Origin: Martelella lutilitoris
Lineage (GTDB): Bacteria > Pseudomonadota > Alphaproteobacteria > Rhizobiales > Rhizobiaceae
Direction of reading: 5' to 3'
Assembly: GCF_005924265.1 (NCBI RefSeq)
Contig: NZ_VCLB01000001.1
Coordinates: 532,589-596,588, forward strand
DNA: 64,000 bases
In this document: positions 11,914 through 21,879 of the stretch, in pieces
How positions within the stretch are numbered: the stretch's first letter is position 1
Layout: every line of letters begins with the position of its first letter
Notes under the pieces: generated by a model
The model's database searches: none
What the model saw: the letters and a program-made list of their open reading frames with translations, nothing else
Told to the model about the DNA's origin: nothing
Program-made: the position numbers and the translations under genes

Positions 11914-13044
11914 TCAGACAAGCTCGGCGAGCGTTTCACGTGAAAAGGCCTGAAGCTTGTCGATCTCGCCGGCTTCGACCTTCTTCACCCATTCGGGATC
12001 CTTGATCAGCGCGCGGCCGACGGCGATCAAATCGAACTCGTCCTTTTCCATGCGGCTGACCAGTTTCTCAAGGCCGGAGGCCGAGGCGGAGGTCTCAGCG
12101 CCGCCGAAGGAGCCGAGGAAGTCCGCGCCGTCAAGGCCGACAGAGCCCACCGAAATCGTCGGCACGCCGGTGATCTTCTTCGCCCAGCCGGCGAAGTTGA
12201 GGCCATTTTCGCCGTCAATCTCCGGGAATTCCGGTTCCCAGAAGCGGCGCTGCGAACAGTGGAGCATATCGGCGCCGGCATCCACCAGCGGTTCAAGCCA
12301 TTCGGCCATCTCCTCCGGCGTGGTGGCGATCTTCGCATTGTAGTCCTGCTGCTTCCACTGGCTGAGGCGAATGATCACCGGCATGGCGTCGGAAACGGCC
12401 TCGCGCACTTCCTTGATCACCTCGGCGGCAAAGCGCGCGCGCTCGCCAATCGCCGGACCGCCCCAGCGGTCCTCGCGCATGTTGAGCTCCGGCCAGAAGA
12501 ACTGGTCGATCAGATAGCCATGGGCGCCGTGCAGTTCCACCACATCGAAGCCGAGACGCTCGGCATCCGCCGCGGCCCTGGCAAAAGCGGCGATTGTGTC
12601 GGCAATGTCTTCCTCGCTCATCGCGCGACCGCGCTTCTCACCCGGCTTGACGAAACCGGAAGGGCTTTCGGTCTCATCGGGGTTCGGCGGATAATCGGCG
12701 CTGGCAATGGTGTTGGCCACATGCCAGATCTGCGGCCCCATCCTGCCGCCGGCCGCATGAACCGTGTCGATCACGTTTTTCCAGCCTGCGAGCGCTCTGT
12801 CGCCGTGGAAATCCGGAATGCCGGGAAGGTTCTTCGAGTTCGGGCGGTCGATGACGGTGCCCTCGGAGAGGATCAGGCCGACATCGCTCTCGGCGCGGCG
12901 GCGATAGTAATCGGCGACATTCTGACCGGGCACGCCTTCCGGCGAAAAGCCGCGCGTCATCGGCGCCATCACGATCCGGTTCTTCAGTTCAAGCGATTTG
13001 AGTTTGAAGGGCCGGAACAGGGCCTCATTGGCGGAGTTTGACAT
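11914..13044 (-). CDS. NADH:flavin oxidoreductase, old yellow enzyme family
   Basis: At 376 residues it has the usual length of OYE-type FMN barrels. The N-terminus LKNRIVMAPMTRG and the region ELHGAHGYLIDQFFWPELNMRED, in which HGAHGYL holds substrate-binding residues, are diagnostic. It reduces activated alkenes or nitro compounds using NAD(P)H in the cytoplasm. The start at 13044 follows AAAGGA. It is divergent from an HxlR regulator with only 108 bases between them, so it is probably controlled by that regulator, as is common for electrophile-inducible OYEs. The natural substrate is unknown. Confidence 0.9.
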   Translation of the reverse strand: MSNSANEALFRPFKLKSLELKNRIVMAPMTRGFSPEGVPGQNVADYYRRRAESDVGLILSEGTVIDRPNSKNLPGIPDFHGDRALAGWKNVIDTVHAAGGRMGPQIWHVANTIASADYPPNPDETESPSGFVKPGEKRGRAMSEEDIADTIAAFARAAADAERLGFDVVELHGAHGYLIDQFFWPELNMREDRWGGPAIGERARFAAEVIKEVREAVSDAMPVIIRLSQWKQQDYNAKIATTPEEMAEWLEPLVDAGADMLHCSQRRFWEPEFPEIDGENGLNFAGWAKKITGVPTISVGSVGLDGADFLGSFGGAETSASASGLEKLVSRMEKDEFDLIAVGRALIKDPEWVKKVEAGEIDKLQAFSRETLAELV

Positions 13045-13084
13045 TTCGGTTTCCTTTACAGCCTTGGGAGGACTTCTGGCGGCA

Positions 13085-13139
13085 TAGGTATAAATTATGG
13101 ACTTAGTGTCAATAAGGCATTATGAGTTGCCTAGGTATA
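13085..13139. promoter_or_regulatory. Candidate HxlR operator repeats
   Basis: TAGGTATA occurs twice in the same orientation (13085-13092 and 13132-13139) in the divergent promoter region between the OYE gene and the hxlR gene. The stretch between them is AT-rich. Both the spacing and the binding protein are inferred. Confidence 0.35.
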
Positions 13140-13152
13140 GATGAGGTGACCT

Positions 13153-13551
13153 ATGGCGCATGATCCATCCCGATGCCCCAAATTCCAGGTGGATTGCATC
13201 AATCGCAAGATTCTCGATCAGATTTCCGGCAAATGGTCGATCATGGTTCTGACCATGCTTGGCTTCGGCCCGCACCGTTTCAACGCGATCAAGAGGCAAC
13301 TCGAGGGCATCAGCCAGAAAGCGCTGACCGACACGCTGCGCAAGCTCGAGCGCAATGGCGTCGTCAATCGCAAGGTGCTGCCGACGTCGCCCGTCGGCGT
13401 GGAGTATGAGCTGACGGCGCTCGGTCAGTCGCTGCGCGCCCATGTCATCGCGCTCTACACCTGGACCGAGGAAAACGGCGACGAGATTTCCCGCGCCCGC
13501 GCCGCCTTCGATGCGCGCGGCCTGAACGATCAGTCCTCGACAGCCGCCTGA
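13153..13551 (+). CDS. HxlR-family transcriptional regulator
   Basis: A 132-residue winged-helix protein with the family signatures GKWSIMVLTML, RFNAIKRQLEGISQKALTDT and LRKLERNGVVNRKV, plus two N-terminal cysteines (Cys8 and Cys15). Some HxlR proteins (for example HypR and YodB) sense electrophiles through such a cysteine, and both partners here (OYE and HxlR) fit that scenario. That this one is a redox sensor is inference. It is divergent from the OYE gene. Confidence 0.85.
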   Translation: MAHDPSRCPKFQVDCINRKILDQISGKWSIMVLTMLGFGPHRFNAIKRQLEGISQKALTDTLRKLERNGVVNRKVLPTSPVGVEYELTALGQSLRAHVIALYTWTEENGDEISRARAAFDARGLNDQSSTAA

Positions 13552-13574
13552 AAAAAAAGGGGCGCGCGGCCCCC
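13551..13574 (-). terminator. Rho-independent terminator of trcR
   Basis: Read on the minus strand, a GC hairpin (GGGGC and GCCCC with a five-base loop, 13559-13574) is followed by eight Ts (13551-13558). It lies 33 bases past the trcR stop and touches the stop codon of the convergent hxlR gene. Confidence 0.75.
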
Positions 13575-13606
13575 TTCGATCCTCAGACGGACACGAATGC
13601 CGCTGA

Positions 13607-14314
13607 TCAGCGGTTGTCGTCATCCTCGTCTTCGTCGCTTTCATTCTTCAGCGAGGCAAAGCGCGAGAACACCTCGTCGGCGGACATTCCCTTGTCGTCG
13701 TCCCGCCCGGTGACGCTGTCGCCGAGGCTTTCCATTTCCGCAGCCGAGGCGAGGCGGGCATTGTCGAGTTCCTCGGCAGACGGAAGGGGACGATCCTTGG
13801 CGGATTTCTCGACTTCGAGATCAAGGTCGATCTGGCTGCAGAGGCCGAGCGTCACCGGATCCATCGGCGTCAGGTTTGCCGAGTTCCAGTGGGTGCGATC
13901 ACGGATCTGCTCGATCGTCGACTTGGTGGTGCCGACGAGGCGCGAAATCTGCGCGTCCTTCAGTTCCGGATGATTGCGCACCAGCCACAAAATGGCATTG
14001 GGGCGGTCCTGGCGTTTGGAGACGGGCGTGTAACGCGGGCCCTTGCGCTTGGATTCCGGCACCCGCACCTTCGGCTCGGAGAGCTTCAGCTTGTGGTTCG
14101 GATTGTTCTCCGCGCGCGCAATCTCGTCACGCGAGAGCTGGCCGGTCGAGATCGGGTCGAGGCCCTTGATGCCCTGCGCGCTCTCGCCGTCGGCAATGGC
14201 CTTGACTTCCAGCGGGTGGAGTTTGCAGAGTTCGGCGATCTGATCGAACGACAAGGCCGTGTTGTCCACGAGCCATACGGCTGTCGCCTTGGGCATAAGC
14301 AGCTTTTGTGCCAT
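13607..14314 (-). CDS. trcR: Cell-cycle transcriptional regulator TrcR (DUF1013)
   Basis: A 235-residue protein that matches the alphaproteobacterial DUF1013 family throughout: an N-terminal AVWLVDNTALSFDQIAELC motif, a middle AILWLVRNHPELKDAQISRL helix-turn-helix region, and an acidic tail. The family was named TrcR for a role in CtrA-linked cell-cycle regulation. It is nearly universal in Rhizobiales and is a core-genome marker. The ATG at 14314 follows AAGGA. A strong terminator follows the gene, so it is transcribed alone. Confidence 0.88.
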   Translation of the reverse strand: MAQKLLMPKATAVWLVDNTALSFDQIAELCKLHPLEVKAIADGESAQGIKGLDPISTGQLSRDEIARAENNPNHKLKLSEPKVRVPESKRKGPRYTPVSKRQDRPNAILWLVRNHPELKDAQISRLVGTTKSTIEQIRDRTHWNSANLTPMDPVTLGLCSQIDLDLEVEKSAKDRPLPSAEELDNARLASAAEMESLGDSVTGRDDDKGMSADEVFSRFASLKNESDEDEDDDNR

Positions 14315-14512
14315 TGGATAAAGTCCTTCTGTCGTCCGCGCCGGTGTCGCGGTCCGTGGGTGTTTGCCACAATTTCCGGGAATAGTTGGGCCTCATATAA
14401 TCCCTTAGCGCTTCGAATGCAATCACGTCGAAACAATTGACGAATGTCTTATTGAAGACATCGCGTGAGCCTGTATGAATGGGGCAACGGAGGAATTTCT
14501 GAGGAGGAAAGT

Positions 14513-16471
14513 ATGTCAGGCAAGACATATCCGGTTTTGAAGCCGGCAAAGACGCGCGCTCTGATCGACGCCAACAAATACGAGAAATGGTACAAGGAAA
14601 GTGTCGAGGAGCCGGAAATCTTCTGGGACCGGCACGGCCGGCGGATCGACTGGTTCAAGCCCTATACCAAGATCAAGAACACCTCGTTTACCGGCCGGGT
14701 CTCGATCAAGTGGTTCGAGGACGGACAGACCAATGTCTCCTATAACTGCATCGACCGGCACCTGAAGACGCACGGGGAACAGACCGCCATCATCTGGGAA
14801 GGCGACAACCCCTATATCGACAAGAAGATCACCTATAACCAGCTTTACGATCAGGTCTGCCGCATGGCGAACGTGATGAAGAAGCACGGCGTCAAGAAGG
14901 GCGACCGGGTGACGATCTACATGCCGATGGTGCCGGAGGCGGCCTTCGCCATGCTCGCCTGCGCGCGCATCGGCGCCATTCATTCGGTGGTCTTTGCCGG
15001 CTTCTCGCCGGAGGCGCTCGCCGGCCGCATCGTCGATTGCGAATCGACCTTCGTCATCACCTGCGATCAGGGCGTGCGCGGCGGCAAGCCGATCCAGCTG
15101 AAGGAAAATGTCGACCTCGCCATCGATATCGCCGCCAAACAGTATGTCATGGTCAACCATGTGCTCTGCGTGCGCCGTACCGGCGGTCATGTCGGCTGGG
15201 CGCGCGGGCGCGACCTCTGGTATCACGAGGAAATCAAGACGGTGAAGGGCGATTGCCCGCCGGTGAAGATGCGCGCGGAAGATCCGCTGTTCATCCTCTA
15301 TACGTCCGGTTCCACCGGCAAGCCGAAGGGCGTGCTGCACACCACCGGCGGCTATCTCGTCTGGGCCTCGATGACCCATGAATATGTCTTCGACTACAAG
15401 GAGGGCGAGATTTTCTGGTGCGCGGCCGATGTCGGCTGGGTCACCGGCCACTCCTATATCGTCTACGGACCGCTCGCCAATTGCGCCACGACGGTGATGT
15501 TCGAGGGCGTGCCGACCTTCCCGGATTCCGGACGGTTCTGGGAGGTGGTCGACAAGCACAAGGTCAACATCCTCTACACGGCGCCGACCGCGATCCGCGC
15601 GTTGATGGGGGCGGGCGACGATCTGGTGAAGAAATCCTCGCGCGAAAGCCTGCGCCTGCTCGGCTCGGTTGGCGAACCCATCAATCCGGAAGCCTGGGAA
15701 TGGTACTACCGCGTCGTCGGCGAGGAGCGCTGCCCGATCGTCGATACCTGGTGGCAGACGGAGACCGGCGGCATGATGATCACGCCGCTGCCGGGCGTCA
15801 CCGATCTGAAGCCCGGTTCGGCGACAAAACCCTTCTTCGGGGTGCAGCCGCAGCTGGTCGACAATGAGGGCAATGTGCTGGAAGGGGCGGCCGACGGCAA
15901 TCTCTGCATCACTGACAGCTGGCCGGGACAGGCGCGCTCGGTCTATGGCGACCATCACCGTTTCGTCCAGACCTATTTCTCCACCTACAAGGGGAAATAT
16001 TTCACCGGCGACGGCTGCCGGCGCGACGAGGACGGCTATTACTGGATCACCGGCCGCGTCGATGATGTGCTCAATGTTTCCGGCCACCGGCTCGGCACGG
16101 CGGAAATCGAGAGCGCGCTGGTCTCGCATCACTTCGTGTCCGAGGCCGCCGTTGTCGGCTATCCGCATCCGGTCAAGGGGCAGGGCATCTATTGCTATGT
16201 CACGCTGATGAGCGAGCACGAGCCCGACGAGGCGCTCAGGCAGGAGCTGATCAAGTGGGTGCGTGCCGAAATCGGCCCGATCGCCACGCCCGACAAGATC
16301 CAGTTCGCCCCCGGCCTGCCGAAGACGCGTTCCGGCAAGATCATGCGACGTATCCTCAGAAAGATCGCCGAGGACGATTTCGGTGCGCTGGGCGATACAT
16401 CGACGCTCGCCGACCCCGGCGTCGTCGACGACCTCATCGAGAACCGCCAGAACAAGTCCAAGGCGGCGTGA
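14513..16471 (+). CDS. acs: Acetyl-coenzyme A synthetase
   Basis: The 652-residue AMP-forming ligase makes acetyl-CoA from acetate, ATP and CoA. The AMP-binding core [15 protein letters not shown], the motif WWQTETGG, and the C-terminal [16 protein letters not shown], in which the first Lys of GKIMRR is the acetylation-regulated residue, are all present. Length matches Acs exactly. The start at 14513 follows GAGGAGGAAA. A GC hairpin lies just after the stop. It would be needed during growth on acetate or compounds degraded to it. Confidence 0.96.
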   Translation: MSGKTYPVLKPAKTRALIDANKYEKWYKESVEEPEIFWDRHGRRIDWFKPYTKIKNTSFTGRVSIKWFEDGQTNVSYNCIDRHLKTHGEQTAIIWEGDNPYIDKKITYNQLYDQVCRMANVMKKHGVKKGDRVTIYMPMVPEAAFAMLACARIGAIHSVVFAGFSPEALAGRIVDCESTFVITCDQGVRGGKPIQLKENVDLAIDIAAKQYVMVNHVLCVRRTGGHVGWARGRDLWYHEEIKTVKGDCPPVKMRAEDPLFILYTSGSTGKPKGVLHTTGGYLVWASMTHEYVFDYKEGEIFWCAADVGWVTGHSYIVYGPLANCATTVMFEGVPTFPDSGRFWEVVDKHKVNILYTAPTAIRALMGAGDDLVKKSSRESLRLLGSVGEPINPEAWEWYYRVVGEERCPIVDTWWQTETGGMMITPLPGVTDLKPGSATKPFFGVQPQLVDNEGNVLEGAADGNLCITDSWPGQARSVYGDHHRFVQTYFSTYKGKYFTGDGCRRDEDGYYWITGRVDDVLNVSGHRLGTAEIESALVSHHFVSEAAVVGYPHPVKGQGIYCYVTLMSEHEPDEALRQELIKWVRAEIGPIATPDKIQFAPGLPKTRSGKIMRRILRKIAEDDFGALGDTSTLADPGVVDDLIENRQNKSKAA

Positions 16472-16481
16472 CATGAGATCG

Positions 16482-16506
16482 GCGAGCCGTCGTCAAGGCG
16501 GCTCGC
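16482..16506 (+). terminator. Hairpin after acs
   Basis: GCGAGCCG and CGGCTCGC pair around a nine-base loop, ten bases after the acs stop. There is no T-run. Confidence 0.4.
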
Positions 16507-16702
16507 ACCCGACTGACATTGTCTGTTGCTGGCAAGCGCTGTTGTCCACCGTTAGCCGGCCCTTGGGCCAAAGCGGGCGGGTTTCAGGTTTCGAGAACGT
16601 CGAAGAGGTTTGAAATCGCCGGATTTTGCGCAACTTCCTAGATTTCAGAACATCGCCTTTTCTCTGCCTATCCGATTGAACAAGATCCTATCCACCCCAT
16701 TC

Positions 16703-16826
16703 AGCGTCATCCTCGGGCTTGACCCGAGGATCCTGGCTACACGACAAATGACCGCACGATTCTTATCCGAACTCGATGGCCAGCATCGCCTGGATGCTCG
16801 GGTCAAGCCCGAGCATGACGCTGGCG
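16703..16826. repeat. Two palindromic repeat copies in inverted orientation
   Basis: The copy at 16704-16736 contains CCTCGGGCTTGACCCGAGG. The copy at 16789-16822 contains GCTCGGGTCAAGCCCGAGC and lies on the other strand. Each is flanked by CCTGG on one side and ATGACGCTG on the other. They belong to the same family as the pair near 10.3 kb. The 839-base gap between acs and deoR holds these repeats and no convincing gene. Confidence 0.6.
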
Positions 16827-16859
16827 GAAGGGGAAATGCCCATCAAGGAAGCGGCTGAC

Positions 16860-16986
16860 GGCCAAATCGGTCTCCAGTGGACTTGATCCGGTGTCCGGGG
16901 CGGACGACGCTCTCGGTGTCGAGGCCCCAAACAAGATGATCTTGCCGATTTGGCCCTGGACGCCAGCACAAGACCGACATGACGGT
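16860..16986. repeat. Degenerate third pair of the same repeat family
   Basis: GGCCAAATCGG (16860-16870) and CCGATTTGGCC (16945-16955) are exact inverted copies. The right one continues into CCTGGACGCC...GACATGACGG, a decayed form of the element seen at 10322-10356. The central palindrome has lost its symmetry. Confidence 0.45.
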
Positions 16987-17051
16987 GGTGCGTGTTGGTG
17001 AGGGCCCTTTTTGACATGGCGCCGCAAGAGTGGCTGTCTTACCAAACGCTA

Positions 17052-17153
17052 GCGCATCGGCTCGAAAATCGGAATCGATTTTCGGAAAGCACGATGCGTA
17101 GATTCAATAAGTTAGAGCGTCCTTTGTGCATCCGAATGGATGCACGGCGCTCT
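17052..17153. repeat. Bipartite double-hairpin intergenic element
   Basis: Two nested stem-loops lie side by side. The first pairs CGAAAATCG with CGATTTTCG (17064-17085) inside outer arms GCGCATCG and CGATGCGT. The second pairs GTGCATCC with GGATGCAC (17126-17145) inside AGAGCG and CGCTCT. Both have the loop GAAT. The layout resembles the mosaic palindromic elements of rhizobial genomes. Confidence 0.55.
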
Positions 17154-17280
17154 AGAGCGGCTCCGGCTTTTCATGGAAGTGCAGAATCGCTCTATCTGTC
17201 TGTCTTGTCGCATATTCGCGGGTGCAAGATGTTTCCGCCTGAATGCGAAATTTCCTTGCACGCACGCTTAAACCGGATTA

Positions 17281-17298
17281 TGCACGATTGTGCACGAT
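17281..17298 (+). promoter_or_regulatory. Tandem TGCACGAT repeat before deoR
   Basis: TGCACGAT occurs at 17281-17288 and again at 17291-17298, so the repeats are spaced by exactly one helical turn. Direct repeats like this are typical operators for DeoR proteins, and this one lies just before the likely start of the deoR gene. It supports choosing the ATG at 17311 over the GTG at 17290. Confidence 0.4.
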
Positions 17299-17310
17299 TT
17301 GGGCGAGGCC

Positions 17311-18081
17311 ATGCATCTGATCCGCGAAAGACAGGACATCATTCTGAAACGGCTGAACACCGGCAACCGGGTTCTGGCTGCTGATCTGGCGACTGAATTC
17401 GCCGTTTCCGAAGACACGATCCGCCGCGACCTGAGAGAGCTGGCCGCGCGCGGCCTGTGCGAGCGGGTCTATGGCGGGGCGTTGCCCGTCGCCCCGGCTT
17501 CGGGTCCGCTGAAGGCCCGCGACAACAAGGATGACGCGGAGAAGCAGGCGCTCGGTCGCCTGCTTGCCAGTGAAATCCGCGATGGCATGAGCGTATTTCT
17601 CGATGCCTCCAGCACGAACATCGCCGCCGCCCGCGCTTTGCCGGAAACCCTCGGTGGTGTGATTGTCACCAATGCGCCGGCAATTGCCGCTGCCCTTGAT
17701 GGTCACCAGACGCTCGATTTGATCATGATCGGCGGCCGCATCCACCGCGAGGTCGGCGGGGCCATCGGCGCGGGCGCGATCGAAGACCTTCAGGCTTTCC
17801 ATTTCGATCTCTGTCTGCTCGGCGCCTGCGGGATCGACGTCGAGGCGGGACTGACCTGTTTTCACTACGAGGACGCCCTGTTCAAGCGCGAGGCAGCGGC
17901 CTGCGCCCGCCGCGTGGTCACCGCCATGACGGCGGCAAAATTTGCCACGCGCGCCCCCTGCAGCGTCATCGCGCTTGATGCGCTCGACGCGCTGGCTGTT
18001 CCGGAAACGCTCGACGCCGCGGCGCGGGCAGCGCTCGAGGAGACCGGCCTGGAGCTGATCGGGAAGGGAGCGGAACGATGA
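17311..18081 (+). CDS. DeoR-family transcriptional regulator
   Basis: A 256-residue regulator with the N-terminal DeoR helix-turn-helix (RERQDIILKRLNTGNRVLAA then FAVSEDTIRRDLRELA) and a C-terminal sugar-phosphate isomerase-like sensor domain (DLIMIGGRIHREVGGAIG). Such proteins repress carbohydrate genes and respond to phosphorylated sugars. It overlaps the next gene by four bases (ATGA) and heads a three-gene operon with a VOC protein and an MFS transporter. The ligand cannot be deduced. Confidence 0.85.
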   Translation: MHLIRERQDIILKRLNTGNRVLAADLATEFAVSEDTIRRDLRELAARGLCERVYGGALPVAPASGPLKARDNKDDAEKQALGRLLASEIRDGMSVFLDASSTNIAAARALPETLGGVIVTNAPAIAAALDGHQTLDLIMIGGRIHREVGGAIGAGAIEDLQAFHFDLCLLGACGIDVEAGLTCFHYEDALFKREAAACARRVVTAMTAAKFATRAPCSVIALDALDALAVPETLDAAARAALEETGLELIGKGAER

Positions 18082-18473
18082 CTGTCACCCGCATTGCCCA
18101 CGTGGCGCTCTGGACCGCCGATCTCGACCGGCTTGCGGCTTTTTATGAACGCGTCTTCGCCGCGCATGCCGGCGCGCGTTACGAAAGCCGCCGCCGCCCC
18201 GGCTTCGTCTCGCGCTTCATCACGCTGACAGACGGGCCTGCTATCGAGATCATGCAGGCGCCCTGGCTCGGCCCGGCGGGTGACCCGTCCGCCGAACGCC
18301 CGGGCTATGCCCACATCGCCATCGGCTTCGGCAGTATCGGTGCCGTCGACCGGCTGGCGGCCGATGCGGAGCGGGAGGGCTTTCTGGCGAGCGCGCCGCG
18401 CCGGACCGGCGACGGCTTCTACGAGGCCGTCCTGACGGACCCGGACGGCAACCTGATTGAAATCACCGCATGA
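18078..18473 (+). CDS. VOC-superfamily (glyoxalase-like) protein
   Basis: A 131-residue single-domain protein with paired beta-alpha-beta-beta-beta modules. RIAHVALWTADLDRLAAFYE opens the fold, and DPDGNLIEI closes it with the usual metal-binding glutamate. The family includes glyoxalase I, fosfomycin-resistance and dioxygenase enzymes. Its function here is not known. Four-base overlaps with the genes on both sides show tight coupling to the DeoR regulator and the MFS transporter. Confidence 0.8.
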   Translation: MTVTRIAHVALWTADLDRLAAFYERVFAAHAGARYESRRRPGFVSRFITLTDGPAIEIMQAPWLGPAGDPSAERPGYAHIAIGFGSIGAVDRLAADAEREGFLASAPRRTGDGFYEAVLTDPDGNLIEITA

Positions 18474-19672
18474 CGAGAAAACCAATGATCGACACCCTGC
18501 TTGAAGAGACAGGCCGCCCGCGACGCTACATGTCGCCCCATCGCCTCGGCGTCTCGCTGCTCTTTCTCATGAACGGCTTCTACATGGGCTCCTGGGCGCC
18601 CAAGATCCCGGTGTTTGCAGAAAAGCTCGGCCTTTCGGAGGGCGAACTCGGTCTGATGATCCTCGTCTTCGGCGTGGGCTCGATCCTGGCCATGCCGCTG
18701 ACGGGCGTCTTCAACGCCCGCTTCGGCTCGACAAAGGTCGGCAAGGTCTCGGCGCTGATGTTCCTGCCGATGCTGATCCTGCTTACGCTCTCAAACGCGA
18801 TCTGGCTGGCGGCGATTGTGCTTTTTCTGTTCGGCGGGCTGATGGCATCGATGGACGTGTCGATGAACGCCAATACGGTCGCCGTCGAAAAGGTCGAGCA
18901 TCGGGCGATCATGTCCTCCTGCCACGCCTTCTGGAGCCTGGGCGGACTTCTTGGCGCCGCGATGGGCGGCTTTCTGATCGAAATGACGGGGCCGCTCGGC
19001 CACGCAATTGCGGCTACCGCTCTGGCGGGCCTGTTTCTGGCGATCGGCTTTCCGCGCCTTGTCGAAGATACGCCCTCCGGGGAGGAGCGGCAGCAGAAAA
19101 TCCGTCTGCCGATGACGCCGCTGCCCTGGCTGATCGGCATCGTCGCGCTGTTCTCCATGATCCCCGAAGGCGCGATCATGGACTGGAGCGCGCTTTATCT
19201 GCGCAATGAACGCGGCGTCGATATCGCCCTTGCCGGTTTCGGCTTCGCCGCCTTCCAGCTTTCCATGACGACGATGCGCTTCGCCGGCGACCATGTGCGC
19301 GACCGCCTCGGCGGCGTCAAAACCATGCGGATCTGCGCCGTGCTTTCGGTCACCGGCCTTTTGCTCGCGGGCCTCGCGCCCTCCACGCCGCTGATTATCC
19401 TCGGCTTTGCCATTGCCGGGCTCGGCATTTCCAACATGGTGCCAATCGCCTTTTCGGCCGCGGGCAACCTGCCGGGCATGGCCCCGGGCATCGGCCTTTC
19501 GGTGACGACCACGCTCGGCTATTCCGGCATTCTCGTCGCTCCGTCGCTGATCGGCTTTCTGGCGGAGCACACCGGCTTCTCGCCGATCTTCACCGGATTG
19601 TCGCTTCTTCATGTCATCGTCTTCCTGCTGGCGCCGCTGATGCGCTACGCCGATCGCGACCGGGTGGGCTGA
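18470..19672 (+). CDS. MFS transporter (YbjJ-like)
   Basis: A 400-residue protein with about 12 hydrophobic helices and the layout of the YbjJ/fucose-permease side of the major facilitator superfamily (NGFYMGSWAPKIPVFAEKLG near the start; DVSMNANTVAVE in the middle of the N-half). The start at 18470 overlaps the VOC gene. A second ATG five codons later is also possible. Association with a DeoR regulator suggests a sugar or sugar-derived substrate. No direct evidence shows which. Confidence 0.82.
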   Translation: MTRKPMIDTLLEETGRPRRYMSPHRLGVSLLFLMNGFYMGSWAPKIPVFAEKLGLSEGELGLMILVFGVGSILAMPLTGVFNARFGSTKVGKVSALMFLPMLILLTLSNAIWLAAIVLFLFGGLMASMDVSMNANTVAVEKVEHRAIMSSCHAFWSLGGLLGAAMGGFLIEMTGPLGHAIAATALAGLFLAIGFPRLVEDTPSGEERQQKIRLPMTPLPWLIGIVALFSMIPEGAIMDWSALYLRNERGVDIALAGFGFAAFQLSMTTMRFAGDHVRDRLGGVKTMRICAVLSVTGLLLAGLAPSTPLIILGFAIAGLGISNMVPIAFSAAGNLPGMAPGIGLSVTTTLGYSGILVAPSLIGFLAEHTGFSPIFTGLSLLHVIVFLLAPLMRYADRDRVG

Positions 19673-19743
19673 CAGTTGACAAGACCGCGCCGTTGTACCA
19701 CCTGAAGGGTTGATCCTTGGCATAAGCCGTTCCGGAGAAAATC

Positions 19744-21003
<1,260 letters not shown>

Positions 21004-21008
21004 GAAGC

Positions 21009-21227
21009 TCAGTTCTTCACATAAAGCCTGCCGCCGCCCTTCTTGCGGCCGGTGTCCTCCACGCCGGGAAAGCGGCCCTTGCGCACGGCGTTGAGGAATT
21101 CGCGGCCGATCTTCACCTTGTCGCCGATATAGAGGCGGTTCCAGCCTTCGCCGTAGAGCTCCGGGAAATGAAATTCGCCCGGTTCCAGAGCGAGGAGCCG
21201 GTTTGCGATCTGGTCTTCGTCGAGCAT
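21009..21227 (-). CDS. Small DUF1413-like protein
   Basis: A 72-residue soluble protein containing the pattern FHFPELYGEGWNRLYIGDKVKIGREF, which resembles the DUF1413 family. Its basic C-terminus (GRKKGGGRLYVKN) suggests nucleic-acid or protein contact. The gene begins one base after the LysE-type gene ends and is likely in the same transcript. No function is known. Confidence 0.55.
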   Translation of the reverse strand: MLDEDQIANRLLALEPGEFHFPELYGEGWNRLYIGDKVKIGREFLNAVRKGRFPGVEDTGRKKGGGRLYVKN

Positions 21228-21228
21228 G

Positions 21229-21870
21229 TCAGAACCTTGTCGTCAGAAGTTTCAGGCCGGCAAGCGTGAAGAGCGCGGCCATCGTCCCCTCGATGGCGCG
21301 GCGGCCCTTGCGGTAGCCGCGCACGACAACGTCGGACGAGAACATCAGCGCCAGCGCGTTGAAGGTCAGGAAGCCGATGATATTGGCGCCGGCGATGAAC
21401 AGGATGATGGTGCCGTGGTCGGCATCCTTCGGCAGGCCGATGGACACGAGCGAAACCCAGGCAAAGATCGCCTTCGGATTGGTGAGGTGGATATAGAGGC
21501 CGCGCCGGTAGAAGGCGCCGAGGCTGAGACGCCCGGCAATCTTCGGCGCCATGTCGGCGGCATCCGCGCGCATCGCGGCGCGAAAGCTCTTGTAGGCCAG
21601 ATAAAGCAGATAGCACCCGCCGATGATTTTCAGCGCTATCAGCCCATAGGCAAGCTTCGTCACCACGGCGGCCATGCCGGCGCCGGCGAGCACGGCCCAG
21701 AAGAAGGAGCCGGTCAGAACGCCGTTGGCAAGGGCCACAGCCTGTCGCCTGCCCTGGCCCATGGCGGTGCCGGCAATGGCAAGCGTTGCCGGACCGGGAC
21801 TGACGACAGCGATGAAATAGGCGGTCCAGGCAAGCGCCAGCGATCCCAGAAGCTGCGGCGTATCCATCAT
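21229..21870 (-). CDS. LysE/RhtB-family amino-acid exporter
   Basis: A 213-residue inner-membrane protein with about six helices and the conserved SPGPATLAIAGTAMGQGRRQA loop near residue 24 and the NPKAIFAWVSLV segment of LysE/RhtB exporters. It presumably exports an amino acid or derivative. It sits ten bases downstream of the ProC-like gene, which suggests a joint role in amino-acid balance, although the substrate is not predictable. Confidence 0.85.
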   Translation of the reverse strand: MMDTPQLLGSLALAWTAYFIAVVSPGPATLAIAGTAMGQGRRQAVALANGVLTGSFFWAVLAGAGMAAVVTKLAYGLIALKIIGGCYLLYLAYKSFRAAMRADAADMAPKIAGRLSLGAFYRRGLYIHLTNPKAIFAWVSLVSIGLPKDADHGTIILFIAGANIIGFLTFNALALMFSSDVVVRGYRKGRRAIEGTMAALFTLAGLKLLTTRF

Positions 21871-21879
21871 CTTGTCCAG

